Source of the DNA: Trichopria drosophilae
Lineage: Eukaryota > Arthropoda > Insecta > Hymenoptera > Diapriidae
Length of the DNA: 64,000 nt
Direction of reading: 5' to 3'
Assembly: GCA_030407085.1 (NCBI GenBank)
Contig: CM059582.1
Span: forward strand, 155,458,501-155,522,500
Part shown: in pieces, positions 49,725-62,184 of the stretch
How the letters are laid out: the number at the start of each line of letters is the position of its first letter
Position numbering within the stretch: the first letter of the stretch is position 1
Made by a program: the position numbers and the translations under genes
The notes under the pieces: model-generated
The model's database searches: none
What the model saw: only the letters and a program-made list of their open reading frames with translations
Told to the model about the DNA's origin: nothing

Positions 49725-50265
49725 AGTTTTATTATACATGATATTGTTACAGAGTTCAAGCATTATTATTCTTGAAAAAAAATTGAAACTTGCAAAAATA
49801 ATTTGTTAACCAACTTTTCTTGGCGACTTAAATTTTCTTCTTATTTTCATTCAAAACTTTTCTAAAATTGAATGGATTTCAATGAATGACGGCTTATTTT
49901 TTCGAGAAAAAGATTCTCTACAACTTCACCGAATAAATTTCTCAAATTTGTTTGCCTGATCACTAAAATTATTCAGAAAAGTTAAAAAATAATATATATT
50001 TTTTTTTAATGATTCGAGATATTTGACCCTAGTTCTAGAAATTCTAGAAATTCATTCGGTGAAGTTGTAGAGAATCTTTTTCTTGAAAAAATAAGCCATC
50101 ATTCATTGAAATCCATTCATTTTTAGAAAAGTTTTGAATGAAAATAAGTAGAAAATTTGAGTCGCTAAGAAAAGTTGGTTATCAAATTATTTTTGCAAGT
50201 TTCAATTTTTTTTCAAGAAAAATGACGCTCGAACTCTGTCATAATATCAAGCAAAATAAAAATGT
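49725..50265. mobile_element. 0.5-kb fold-back element with about 200-bp arms
   Basis: Left arm words such as CTTGAAAAAAAATTGAAACT, GATTCTCTACAACTTCACCG and TTGAATGGATTTCAATGAATG recur as reverse complements in the right arm (50060-50250) with few mismatches. A spacer of about 120 bp separates the arms. Outer edges fade near 49725 and 50265. It is non-coding and would form a very long hairpin RNA if transcribed. Confidence 0.85.
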
Positions 50266-53200
50266 TAGGCATAGGAATAAAGTAATTTTGCATACAATTA
50301 GTTGAAAATGATAAGATAACGTTATACTAAAAATAAGAAATAATATAAATATTAAACGCACTTTTGCAATTAGCACTGTGATTTTACATGCAAAAAAGCA
50401 CTAGATAGAATGGCATCTAATTAGACGGACTTTTAATTCCGTCGCGCTAAGTTTATCGAAGTTGAACTCCCCAGCATGGCGTCGTAGTTGTACGCTTTCT
50501 AGCTCACATTAGTTTGAGAACTTGGGTCTCGTATTTTATAACTTACTATATTTAGTTCATTGGAAATGTATTCGATGTTTGTCAGGTCTGGAGCGACGGG
50601 CGACGTACAGAAAACAAAACTTTTCTGTCACCCTACAAGCGGCAAATCCCTCACTCTGGTGGCATGGTTAAACTTTCGCGGTCCTTTTATCCTCTTCCAC
50701 TCGTCGTTTTCGAGGTCTAAGTACGCCGCTGCTCCCATGAGAGCATGTCCAATGCGATCGCGCTGGCTCTTCGATCTTATATAGAGAAACTTCGACGTTG
50801 GCGTGTTATGTGCGATAAATTTCTTAAACACCATTTTCTCCTTAGGCGCCGAAATGAATGAATGTGTATTTGAAATAATGACTAAGGAATTTTCGAAAAG
50901 GGTATTTCGAAAATAAATATTTTTACCAAAACATTATTCAACTGCATGGATTTTTTTAATACCTACGATGCAATGAATTGCAACATGTCAATAAAGATTC
51001 AATTTTTGTATTCGCATTTAAATTTCTTTCCCGAAAATCATCAGGAATTAGTAGCTTTCGAAATCCGTTTTTAAGTAATAGCTCCATCAACGTGCTTGCA
51101 GAATACTGAGGATAGTTAAAAATGTTTTTTAAGTATAAAATGAGATCATCCTTCTCATTTTTTCGTGCCCTACAAGGTCTACTATGTACCGTTAAACGTA
51201 TATTAAGATTTTTTTATTTTGTCACACCGAGTAATCGACGTGGAATGCATGCGGGACAATTGGTCGAATTGTGGACTAATTTCACCAGAATATACTGTAG
51301 TAGAGTTAGGGAGTACTAATCAGACGGCAAACGCATGTTTTTGAGAATCTTTGGATGCAGGTAGTGCTACTTTAATCAGTCATTTTCCACATAATACTGA
51401 AATAATTTTCCTAAATTTTCAATCAGAAATGTTTAAAACTGCAAGTGACAAATGGTGCCACAAAAAAATTGTGTTATATATAAATTGTATTAAAGTAATT
51501 AAAATTAATAATTATTTAAAATAAAGTTCCTAATGATACCTGCAAGTATATGGTGAATTATGTGAAGAAGTATTTTACAAAATGTCGTCGTTATTTTGCA
51601 ACGATTCGTCCAGTAGATTTCGAGTTATAGACGGACTTATTTTCAACTGTGAGAAAAACTTAAAATTCGAGATGTCATAGAAACCCGGCATAGAAAAGGG
51701 CCCACAAATTGTGTTAATTTTAGCAATTTTGCTCTGAGTGACGTGCAGCTATTCCTGTGATAATAACAAAATTACGATTGAATCTATTACAACTATGGCC
51801 AAATATTGACGAATGGCTAAAGCAATAGATGAATCATGTGAATGCGGAAGAATGATTTAATGGATCACAACGGCGAATATCGATTTTCATACCATACTAT
51901 ATATTATAGTTTAGTATTTTATTATTAAATATACATTTCGGGTATGAATGATAATAATTTATGATTTCATCTTAAAAAACTATTAAAAGTATTCTCATGT
52001 AAAATGTATACAAACTGTATCCAATACACAATGCGGCATAAAATACAACAATGCCGACACGTACACACATAGAGTATGTTACATAAAATTCACAATCATA
52101 TATCTCGACTAAAGGTTTAGTCATGACTGCTGATGTCCAAACTCAAAGTCGCGTTATAACGAGAGTAATGGACCCAGAACGGCACGTTTACGCGATGGTC
52201 CTTTTATGTCTATTTTACGACCATCAAATATCTTGTTTTAATGACAAAAAATGGTCGTTCATCCTTGTAATTCATCCATTTGCGAATGAACGCAAAGTGG
52301 AAACATCACGTTTGTTAATCGGGCATTCAGTTGCATATGCGAATTTATATTTCTTTTATTTGATACATTAAGAAAACAATATTTGAAGTTGTGCAGAAGA
52401 AAAAATAGTATACTTTCAAATCGAATAATTAATTCAAATTTTTTAAAATTATATTCTCCGGGTTATAAAAAATATATACTAAATTTATTTTTAAAAAAAT
52501 TTCATCATATTTATCTATGTATACCTATGGGTTTTTATAAATAATCTGAGTTGTTGTTAACAGTTAGCAACAAGTACAGTTTGACTTGTAATATATTGGA
52601 GTAAATAAAGGAACGTATATTTTTTTAACAAAATTTAGATTATGTATGAAACTAACGCGAAAAGTTGAAGATTTCCAATTTATTCTAAAGTGATATGTTG
52701 AAGGAATTTCGCTCCTGACGTAAATTAATGTATGTTTTCAACTATAAGTTTGTACAGAGTAACACTGCTTCGGCATATTTGAGAAAGAAATTTCATTTCA
52801 AAATTTCCACAGATTTGCGTTAAGAAAAAATGTTTGCCATTTTTTATTTCTAATTGTACTTACATATTATAATGACATTTATTAAACGTTTATATAATTA
52901 ATTTTTGGATAATATTCCATAGTTGTTCGGTTATGTAATGATGACATTGAGAAAACTAATTTTTATATGTACCATTCCGTTGGAAAAATATTGATATTGA
53001 TATTGATATTGATATATTTATTCTTGATTACACTTCTTACAATGTTTTTACATTTGTTGTTGGTGTTACATATGTGTACATCATGATGGCAATAGAAAGA
53101 AGTCAAATCCTCACGTAAGTTCTACTTGGAACTTGTCTGTGAGAAATATTTTTGGTTAATATTTTACATTTTTATCGTATAGTTTACCATTTCTTACACG

Positions 53201-53361
53201 AGCATATAAAACCCCGAAATCTGTTTATCTTAAAAAATATTAACAATTATTGGGATTGAATCCTTACGTGATTACCAGTCTTTATTACTGAAAATTATTG
53301 TTCAAAAGGCAAGAATAATATAATTATATGAATGCGAAAGTACAGGTATTTTTAAGAATTT
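50266..53361. other. AT-rich stretch with a weak coding-like minus frame at 50.6-50.8 kb
   Basis: The minus frame at 50628-50834 starts with ATG in a good context (AGAAAATGGTG) and encodes 68 residues including GAAAYLDLENDEWKRIKGPR; a plus frame overlaps it. I recognise no family. A (GATATT)n run is at 52991-53017. The remainder shows nothing. Confidence 0.3.
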
Positions 53362-53765
53362 AAAGGAGGATGCCCACGAGTATAGGTGATATCCGCCCTC
53401 GAGATGGAACCTCCGAAACCCACAAATTCGGGTAGTATGATGAGAAGTGGCATCTAATGGAAAATAAGTTTATTTTATCATCTGGGAAAGTTTAAAAAAT
53501 CGTTGTCAAAATCGAGGATTATACATAGAAAAATGCTGGAAATCTAAGTAGTAACAGTCCGCACCTACTACGAACAACTCACAGTACGGCCTATTACTAC
53601 TGAAATTCCTGCATTTTTCTTTGCATAATCCGAGGCGTTTCTTTAAACTTTCCCAAATGATGAAACAATCGAATTTTCCATTAGGTCTTAGTTCTCATCA
53701 TACTCTACCCAAATTTCCTCCATCTCGAGGGCGGAAATCACCTATACTAGTGTGCATCCTCGTTT
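53362..53765. mobile_element. Palindromic MITE family A, copy 2
   Basis: The arms start AAAGGAGGATGCCCACGAGT and end with TATACTAGTGTGCATCCTCG followed by TTT. The paired blocks GGTGATATCCGCCCTCGAGA and CATCTCGAGGGCGGAAATCA, and the centre AGTAACAGTCCGCACC, match copies 1 and 3. This is the best-preserved copy. Confidence 0.9.
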
Positions 53766-56715
53766 GTACGTCTTAGAAGGTATTTAGATGGATAATTATG
53801 TAAAAAATTGTATTTTAAATTCTGCATTACATTCAACAATAATAAAATTAAATAGCACAATTTGGTTTTACAATAGAAATATTATACTCTTCCATTTGCA
53901 ACAATTGCCGTAGTTTTCTTCGGACGCTGTACAATCTATAAACGCCCATCGTATAAGATGAATTATTTTTTGTTAAAGTAGACATAAATAAAGTTTTTCA
54001 ACTCAATTTCTCTCATCTGTATTTCTTCAGATTCATGAATAATATAATTTTGTAACATTTTTTAAAAATGAAAACCATTTCTTTTGGTTTGTCAGCGTAA
54101 AATTACGTAATATTTGAAACATTCTCTTGTCTCGAATCGTGTTTGACAAACGAATTCTTGTAGTGTCATAATATTTCATGCTATTCTACAAGCGATTTAA
54201 CATACTCATGAAAAGTTCTCTTTCAACTAACACATCGCGATAAGGCTGGTGTTTCATTTATCACTTCAACTGCACAAGATAGAGCTTTACTTCATATCGA
54301 GTTGTGCCACTCTCAAAAGTGTCTATGAAGTTTTCTTTTCGACTTTTTACTTGAATCTCATCAATCATTCCAGATTCAACCAAACATCTTTGGGAACATC
54401 TTATCTTTGCTGTTGTCCGCATTAGCCGCAGATTTGAAAATATATTCGATTGTACGTAGCTGTATCTTTCGGGAAATTTGCAGTTCTCGTTCAAATTTTA
54501 ATAAATGCTATTACCACAGATATATTACTGAAAATCAATATAAGGTTCATATAAGATGGAATATTATGTTATTATTATTGTATTGAAAAGAAAGACATAC
54601 AAAGCGAAAATGTGAATATCGTATCTTTGGATGTAGCGAATGTTTCCGGTCTTTGTTATTTAATATTGTTTGTTACGTTTAAACAAAAAAATAAAAGCAA
54701 TGCTTATTCGATAAAAATGTCCCCATAAATATCTTACGCGGAATCTAACTCAGAATCGAATTGATTTTGAAAATAAAGAGGCTGCGGCAATTAACTCATC
54801 CAAGTTCAATTAAATGGTTTATTCAATTTGTAGTAGACGGTCAACCAACAAGAACAAATGACTGCAGTAGTGAAGTTGTTGAACCGTTATAATTATTCTG
54901 TACAACACTCGTATTGTTCAATACTGATTGTTATTTTTAGGAGCTCGTAAATCTACTAAAATAAACGAAATCGTCCAATAGATTTCTACGGTTATTCGGT
55001 CCGGTGTTCAACAGAAAATATTTTTCAATCTCACCTAAAATTTCTTTTTATTTATCTATCAATATCTTAACAATTAATAATTATGAAAAATTTAATAAAT
55101 ATGTTTTTAATTTATTTGTTTTTGAAAAAAAAGAATTGAACATTGGATAACAATTTCTCACTTTATTTTTATTTTCAATTTCATGTATTTTTATATGAAA
55201 ATAAGCAACCCGATTCACATATATTCCAGTGAAAGAATTTCCTGATATTATGATCAATGTATTTTCTAATCGATTATGTTAGGTTAGACCAAGTCAGTGC
55301 TTAGAACCTTAAAGGCATCTCGAGTTTACAGATCATTCTGTTAAATCTACAGATGGATCTGAAAAGTGAACAGGTAATTTCGATATTAACAACATATATT
55401 CTTTTTGCAGTTACTATAAATCCAACAAATTTTGTATGTAGATTCTGGAGATTAGTTTTCTGAGTATATTCATTTTATTTCAAATTAATTGAAGAAATTA
55501 CAATACCTATATAAACATTTATTAGAAATAAAAATTATACTTGTCGAAAAAATATTTGTCAAGGTATATCGTTCTGGTTATAAGTGTTCAAAAATTAATA
55601 ATATTTATTCCCCGAACTAGGTTTCATGAATCTTAAGTTTAAAAGGGCAGGTGTGCATTCGGATATTGCACATACCTTATGCAAGACTTTAAAAAGCACT
55701 TTTTAGCCAAAAAGTTGATATCGTTTATAGATTAATAATAATGCAATATATCCATGGAATGAAGGTCTAACGCCCGGTATATTTTACTATGATCGATAGA
55801 TCGTGTTCAAGGTGTTGAAATAGATGTAGGAATCTCATCAGGATATCTACACTGCATACATTTGTCACTATTCGCGTGCATCCAATCACAGTAAATCGCA
55901 CTTCGGAATGAAATGGAATTCTTGCATATCAGCTGGACATTCATCAATACAATATGCGAGTATAGCGCTTTCGCATTTGGGAATTGTCTGCAGCAGAAAT
56001 CGAGGAAGTCTCCTACGACCCGCTACAATGTTTGGAATTTTATGGCTATTGGACCGCTTGGCGCCTCTCCGTTGGCTAGGTGGAATCTATTGTCGATAGA
56101 TTCTCTTTTACAGATGGATGGTGGTGGAGATAGTGATAGTCGTATGAGGTGGGTGTTCCGCATTTTCCCATAGCGAACCCGTTAGCGATGAAATATATTT
56201 GTGCTCGGTTACCCGGTAAATTTCAAAATCGTCGTCGGACACCTCCCAAAGGACATCTCAGCAATATTCTCGTTGGCTTCGGTCTCCGTCGACGTTCCTT
56301 CGGAGTATTAATTTCCGTGAAAGGTTCGCGCGCTCCCTCGCTTGTATATCGTTCCCCGATCTTCCTCTGTCTACTGGGTCTTATACCTCCTCTTCTCATA
56401 AATATTAGACAAGATACCACGCAGCTGTCTTCAATCAGACGCCGTGCAATGTTCGTTTCATTTTGCTATTTATAAAATAAAAAATAAGGAAAGCTTCTAA
56501 GTACTGCTCAAATACCAATACCGTACTCTGTTAATTAATTAACACAGATTGCAGATTGAATTGAGAGTTGGCTTTTAAAGCACATGTGACCCGTTGCATT
56601 ACCGTAATTTTGCTGCAATGTTATTACACCTTAGTTTTTCATAATGGTAATGCTCAAAAAGAATAATTCTTAATGGATTATTTGCTGTTTACTTTTTGTT
56701 TAGATTTTGAAACTA
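53766..56715. other. AT-rich stretch with a GC-balanced patch at 55.9-56.45 kb
   Basis: Frames on both strands open in the patch (for example 56149-56475 plus) because stops are rarer there. None has a recognised motif or splice structure. Nothing else is supportable. Confidence 0.35.
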
Positions 56716-57063
56716 TTAATTTTTAATTAAAGTGTAAATAAAATTGGCTATATCTGAAAAGGCAGCAGAAATACGTTTATACGTCTTCCACATATTTCTG
56801 TACGAAGAATGTACATCCGTGTATAAACATTTACAATCACCCTCCATTTTCGAGTTATCCACAATTTTATATTTTTTTAAATTCTCTTTGTCCAATACTT
56901 TTTTCACTGCGCTGTAACACATAAGTAAAATAGAAGCCCTTTTTTCATGAATACTACTTCCAATAGAATCTATGGTTGTGAGTCTTTGTAAGTTTATTTT
57001 CTTAAAAGATATGGACAACGGGAAAATGTAGTACTTGTGATTCCGATGACCGAATACCAGAAT
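56716..57063 (-). CDS. Unidentified open frame, possible exon (uncertain)
   Basis: The minus frame is open for 115 codons, bounded by TAA at 57064-57066 and its own stop at 56716-56718. It begins ILVFGHRNHKYYIFPL and ends with ISAAFSDIANFIYTLIKN. It is lysine-rich with three cysteines (one in MCYSA, two in GDCKCLY) and no membrane segment apart from the start. There is no ATG near the 5' edge, so it would have to be a terminal exon, but a clear acceptor is lacking. The length is close to what chance allows here. I recognise no family. Confidence 0.15.
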   Translation of the reverse strand: MLVFGHRNHKYYIFPLSISFKKINLQRLTTIDSIGSSIHEKRASILLMCYSAVKKVLDKENLKKYKIVDNSKMEGDCKCLYTDVHSSYRNMWKTYKRISAAFSDIANFIYTLIKN

Positions 57064-57092
57064 TTAACATAGAAGCGTAATTTCTTAGACTC

Positions 57093-57792
57093 AAACGACG
57101 ATGCCCACGGGTATAGGTCATTTCTGCACCCAAGATGCAACCTGCGTCACAAATTCGGTTAGAGCATGATAAGAACTAACACCTAATGGCAAATATGATT
57201 GTATTATTATGTGGAAAACTTTAAAAAATCGTCTTTAAAGCCGTGAGTTATGCATAGGATAATGGAGTAATTTCAGTAGTAATAAGCCACACTGTGTATT
57301 GTTTAGAGTAGGTGCGGACTGTTACTACTTAAATTCGGACATTTCCCTATGTATATCGCGACTTTAAGCCCTCGAGCGTGATCGGACGTGGAGACAATTT
57401 TTTAATTGAATGGCAAGTTAGAGAACTTGTAACCTGTCATTTCCCTAACCTACCATCCAATTCCTAGCTTCTTCATCAATTTTTAAATATTTCCTAGTGA
57501 CAGAATTAATCCATAATTACTTACTCCGTGGCAAATAAGTTAAAAAATCTTTCCAAAACAAAAAATTATCCGAAAAGTTAGTTGTAATTATTAAAGATCG
57601 GCGCAAAATTTTCTCGATTTTTTCGACACCGGTCATGCTCAAGGTCCAACGATTTTGTATACTTTCCCACGTAATAAAACAATCTAATTTTCTATGAGGC
57701 GCTAGTTCTCATTATACTCTAATTGAATTTGTCACTTTCGGAGGTTCCACCTCGGTGGCGGAAATCACCTATACTGGAGGGCATCCTTCTTT
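57093..57792. mobile_element. Palindromic MITE family A, copy 3 (interrupted)
   Basis: The arms start AAACGACGATGCCCACGGGT and end with GGAGGGCATCCTTCTTT. The outer halves match copies 1 and 2, but a 276-bp segment at 57369-57644 interrupts the right half. The sequence continues on the other side with CAACGATTTTG, CTTTCCCACGTAATAAAACA. Without the insert the copy would be about 424 bp. Confidence 0.85.
57369..57644. mobile_element. Small TIR element nested in MITE copy 3
   Basis: CCCTCGAGCGTGATCGG at the left edge is matched by CCGGTCATGCTCAAGG at the right edge (13 of 16 paired), with weaker pairing for another 20 bp. The interval is absent from the other family A copies at the same place, which supports insertion. 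It is non-coding and the target duplication is not clear. Confidence 0.7.
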
Positions 57793-58347
57793 GAAGATTC
57801 AAGATGATGGACAAAACTGCCAAGTCCCTTTCTACAATATATTCTGAATATAATTGAAAATAGAAATTAAGTTATTCTATATGTATGATGTTCGAGATAA
57901 AGATATAGCAATCACCAAACGTTACTCATCGTTCGATAATCTTATTTTATTATCTTTTCAGAATAAAAAATAAAATAAAAGATACATTATTTTTACGCAT
58001 GGAATGAATGTTATATAATATAACAAGAAAGGAAGACTCATAGACATTTATCGGAGCAGGTAACGTAACCCTCATATTTGTAAAACGAACTTTGTCCCTG
58101 GCATTGAAAACTGTTATTTCCCACTGAAATCAAACCGTATTAAATACTTTTAGAAATAACATTAAGCAGTTACAATTTTGGATATAATTTTAACCTCGGT
58201 GAATGTTATTTTATTAAAATATTTTTATGCTTTTATTTTTGACATATTTTAAATAGAATTCAATTGCAATAGACATACCGTACATTTTGGTGACTATATT
58301 TGTGAAGTGAATATCATGTAGAATATGGGTATAATTTTTTAAGAAAT

Positions 58348-58615
58348 AAAGGAGTGTACCGAAGGGTATAGTTGGTTTCCGCCTTCAAGATGGAATCTGA
58401 TAAATTCAGTTCGAATGCGAAGAAGTAATACATAAAATTCAATTCAATTGTTTTAAAATTACGTAGAAAGTTGGAGAAATCGCTATTTAAAGTCGCGAAT
58501 GTTATGTAGGAAAATGCAGTAATCTTAGTAGTAATAATCCGCACCGTGTATTGTTCGTAGTTTGTTATGGACCAATACTACTAAGCTTCCACATTTTCTT
58601 ATGCATAATCCGCTA
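58348..58615. mobile_element. Palindromic MITE family A, copy 4 (truncated, old)
   Basis: It begins AAAGGAGTGTACCGAAGGGT and keeps TTTCCGCCTTCAAGATGGAA, AGTAGTAATAATCCGCACC and ATGCATAATCCGC. The right arm stops before the paired CTTTCCCA block, so the last third is missing. It has more substitutions than the other copies. Confidence 0.75.
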
Positions 58616-60557
58616 TTGCAATATGAATCTAGGTTAAAATTTTATATAAAATTATGCACAAATATTGTTAAAAATGTACCAATATTTTTAGATGTTTATC
58701 GTATCATATATAAATGGTTAAAAGTAAAATGAACAGCAATAAATGAAACGAAATAACTGGAATAGCAGGTTACGTTTAGTGCAATAAATAAAAAAAAAAC
58801 AGTTCTTATATGCAAACTTTTAGAATCACATACTATTGGATTTATTATCAAAATCGTCCCTCTAGCGCTTATAACTTAAACTATTGTCAAAGTGCGTTTC
58901 ACACAGGATATCGTATTATGCTCTTTAGCAGTACTAATGACATCCTTACCCTGGACGTGATAATCAATTTTAATATTTTAAAAATAATAATGTTTTTATC
59001 ACATATAAAAACTGGTTGATTTATTGGGAAAGACGTGAACCGATATCCTAGTTACCTCGTTTTATTTATTTATATACTTTTCATTTTTTATACCATACAA
59101 GTAAGAGAGCGTAATGCCAAGAAATAAGCATTTATTTACATAATTATATACATTGTTTCACATGTTGCAGCGTTTTTATAAATATCGATGGTTTTCGAAT
59201 TATTTGACCGTTTCCATTTGACCATCTTCTGAAATAAAGAGTTCGTCACAGGATTTTATTAGCTCTTTTATTACGTATATTACCTCACGAAGCCATGAAA
59301 TTTATCTCGTTTCAGAGCAATGAAGTACCACTTGCTGCACAATAGCATTGAACTTGACTTATTCGTTTAAAAAATTTCTTTGAAACAACGATAATATCAT
59401 TTAAACAAATCAAAAGTTAGTGCTGTTTTAGTTCATTAAAAATATTCCAGCTTCTTATCTAATTTGTTTGTGAAAGTAGTTTTTGTATAGAATACATTGA
59501 TTATTTTCATGCATTTGGTTTCCTAGTATAATGATTATTTAAAATGTACGTGTCAATTTGATGCACATTAGAAAAAGAATATGTTATTTGTTTCAATAGT
59601 ATTTTTGTGTATATGAAATTTGAAACGCATTTTTCTTGAAAACACTCCTCTGACTTTATACGAAATAAAATTCTCGTTCGTATGAAATTAATTCTTTGTT
59701 GAAAAAAAATATTTCTTTATATTTTTTTTTTCTAATTTAAAAATGGTATTGCGTTTGAATTTTGAAAATTTTTGTTTCAATTACAACTCATCTTAAAGAA
59801 AAAGAACTGCCAAATAGCACATTCTTGTTGGATGATATACTATCTATAATGACATTTGTAATGGCAAGTAGCCAATCTGAGACCAAAGCATCAAAGTTTT
59901 CTGAAAAGTGCACAATTCATTCTCACAAATTGATTATGCCAATATGTTTCGGTATTTACTCTCACAAAGCAGAGAATGTAAAGAATTTAGAAGTGAATGG
60001 TGTCAAGATTTTGTATCTAAGATGATGTATATAAGTATGAAAATTTGTATAGAAAAATAATACTTTTCACAAGAGAAAAGTTTTGACATATATCGCTGAT
60101 TTGTTTATCTATAGTATACAGCGTTTCTTTCCAATATAGCTATAAAACTGATGATGATCAGTTAACTTCAGAAGTATCATAATTTGCAAGTGATATTTGA
60201 TGAATAAGGAAGCACTTCACTTTAAAACCCGTACATTTTATAACTTTAAAATTAATATATCGTAAGGCACATTTATGATGAAACATTTTATCACAGTATT
60301 GTATGAAATTTTCTCATTAGAGTGGCTGCCTCCGTATGCTCCCTTAAATCAGGACTGGACATTTCAGGTAGCATTCTCAAGAGACAGAAGCTCTCCGGGT
60401 AGCTCTCAAGTCTCCGATTTACGATACGAATGTGGAGCGTACCCATGAAAGGGATTGACTAAAGTTTGAATGATTAACAATAGCAACTCGGCACGGTCAT
60501 GTATTAAGAGCAACCACGCAAAGACCGCAGCTGGCTTCAAATAAATCGACAGCTTAC
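58616..60557. other. AT-rich stretch, nothing recognised
   Basis: The plus frame at 59762-60025 (87 codons) has no recognised motif. It contains no repeats I can support. Confidence 0.45.
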
Positions 60558-60644
60558 CTTTCGGCCTTTCACCCGAATAGTCCTGGAAGAGATTCCTCGG
60601 GTCGTAACTCGAGACCACTTTATTCTCGATTGCGTTTCCATCGA
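60558..60644 (-). CDS. Candidate 87-bp internal exon (uncertain)
   Basis: A near-consensus donor AAAG|GTAAGC (60557 downward) ends a protein-like stretch reading DGNAIENKVVSSYDPRN, then LFQDYSGERPKG. With the acceptor GTAG at 60645-60648 the exon is 87 bp with phase 1 at both ends. The acceptor is poor in pyrimidines, and a better CAG nine bases upstream would put a stop in frame, which weakens the call. Two more GTAAG donor-like sites lie just upstream on the same strand (AAAG|GTAAGG, GCG|GTAAGC). I recognise no family. A phase-1 donor at 61868 in the segment upstream on this strand would be compatible with joining. Confidence 0.25.
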
Positions 60645-61808
60645 CTACTTACTGAATTTCAGGGGAGCTTACCGCTGAATAGAGGAAACTGCCGGTTCTC
60701 TAAATATTCAACCTTACCTTTCTTTAGAGCTTTATGTTCTGAGCGTTCGTTTGGGTAAATCCATCCACGAGACTTTAGTGCGAAAGTCTACAGTACAAAC
60801 TTGTCAATTCACGGCTGAGCGTTAAAGTAGCTTTACTTTTTGCGGTGAAATAAATTTCGCACGAATTGTTTACCTTTATTTACTTTTATTTAAAATGCAT
60901 CATAAAAGAAGATCCAGACTTCTCACTCCGGCATCTCATGCAGAAGAAGTAATAAGAGATGAATTTTTGTCAACTTCATAAACATCACTTTATTCGTGAA
61001 AATCAGGTTAAATTGATTTTATCTTTTGCGATTTGAGTTAATCATAACTGAACATTAATCTTCTAATTCAGGATTAACGTTTACGAAACGTATATCCATT
61101 ATTATTAAGAAATGATTAGACTTTCCGATTAACATTTATACACCATTGATTTGTAACAAATATCATCACAGGTTTCTACAGTATATAGCGTTATTTGGAT
61201 GAGTGATATTCTTGAGACCGCCGTTATGACACAAAAGCCATCATACAAATTTCACTTTACAAATACTGCGAAAAAAGTTTTTATTCCGATTTAGTATAAT
61301 ATGAACACCTTGTATACCGAGGTATTTATTCCATATTTTATAGCAAAGACTCGTTGATTTCGATAACAACTAAGAATAATCGTTCATTTCGACACTGAGT
61401 CACTATGATTTCGACGTTAACTTCGAAGGCTCGAAGATTCATTCATTTAGTTCACGAGTCACGCCACTTGTACTCACCTCAAAAATATTTTCCTTATTTC
61501 TTACATAACCTGTTCTACTCAGGAAGGTCCCTTCAGAACGAAGAAGAAAACTAGAGGGAGAAAAAGATGGGAGGGAGAGGGTAAGTGAGAGGGTGGGAGC
61601 AGATTTAGCGGAGTTGGAGGGAGATGGATTGGTTGATTCATTAATTAAATATTTTTTCTATCTTTAATTCGGATTAATATAATATATATATAACAGGACA
61701 AAGGACATGGAATTTCCCCCCGATTTTATGACTCATTTGTCTATTTGCGGGTCGTCCCTCGGCTGGAATGGTTGTGACCATACATGTGAACACAAAGAGA
61801 GCACATGG
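60645..61808. other. Spacer with a purine-rich tract
   Basis: 61535-61632 is almost entirely G and A on the plus strand (GAGGGAGAAAAAGATGGGAG and similar) and could adopt triplex structure. The minus frame continuing past the TGA at 61809 stays open to about 61690 (CALFVFTCMVTTIPAEG). No other feature is seen. Confidence 0.45.
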
Positions 61809-61937
61809 TCAGATTTCAAGGCTAGAACCACTCAGAACCAGTCCTCCTACCCCAATATCGGTTCTACCAGCAAATTTGGCGGCCTGTTTCGTCTCGGGGG
61901 TTATCCCATCTTTGTACACGACAAGACCCTTGGGATT
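61809..61937 (-). CDS. Candidate exon 2 of an unidentified minus-strand gene
   Basis: After a possible acceptor TTATTGGGTAG the frame reads NPKGLVVYKDGITPETKQAA, then KFAGRTDIGVGGLVLSGSS and LEI before TGA at 61809-61811. The frame is phase 0 at its start and so joins directly to the phase-0 candidate exon at 62028-62138 across a 90-bp interval, a usual insect intron size. Past the TGA the same frame stays open for some 40 codons, so the TGA may be a disabling mutation, or the exon may end earlier at the donor GCTG|GTAGAA (61868). The acceptor has few pyrimidines. I cannot name a family. An 84-codon plus-strand frame overlaps and is the competing reading. Confidence 0.3.
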   Translation of the reverse strand, partial: NPKGLVVYKDGITPETKQAAKFAGRTDIGVGGLVLSGSSLEI

Positions 61938-62027
61938 CTACCCAATAAAATTCAGATTTAGTGGCTCAAAATACATGAGAATCATCTTCATTTAGTCGGG
62001 GACATATAATGGGCCACATCCCCATAC

Positions 62028-62138
62028 CTGACGCCTAGACTTCTTCGCCTTGCAAGGTTCCCTCAATATCCGGCACTGGACGTAAACAGAGAAAAATTGC
62101 ACGAACGGGGCTTCGAACTCTTCTAGATTTTGGGACAC
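62028..62138 (-). CDS. Candidate exon 1 of an unidentified minus-strand gene
   Basis: The 111-bp segment lies between a pyrimidine-rich acceptor (CTTCTACCTTCCACCTTGAAG) and a donor CGTCAG|GTATGG. Both junctions are phase 0. It encodes VSQNLEEFEAPFVQFFSVYV, then QCRILREPCKAKKSRRQ: an acidic start, an aromatic middle and a basic tail with two cysteines. The TIR element starting at 62185 lies 46 bp upstream on this strand, inside the presumed upstream intron. Phase, splice sites and composition agree, but no family is recognised and an overlapping frame on the same strand (62035-62253) is also open. Confidence 0.35.
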
Positions 62139-62184
62139 CTTCAAGGTGGAAGGTAGAAGGTACGTAACAAAAGTAGATAAGTAT

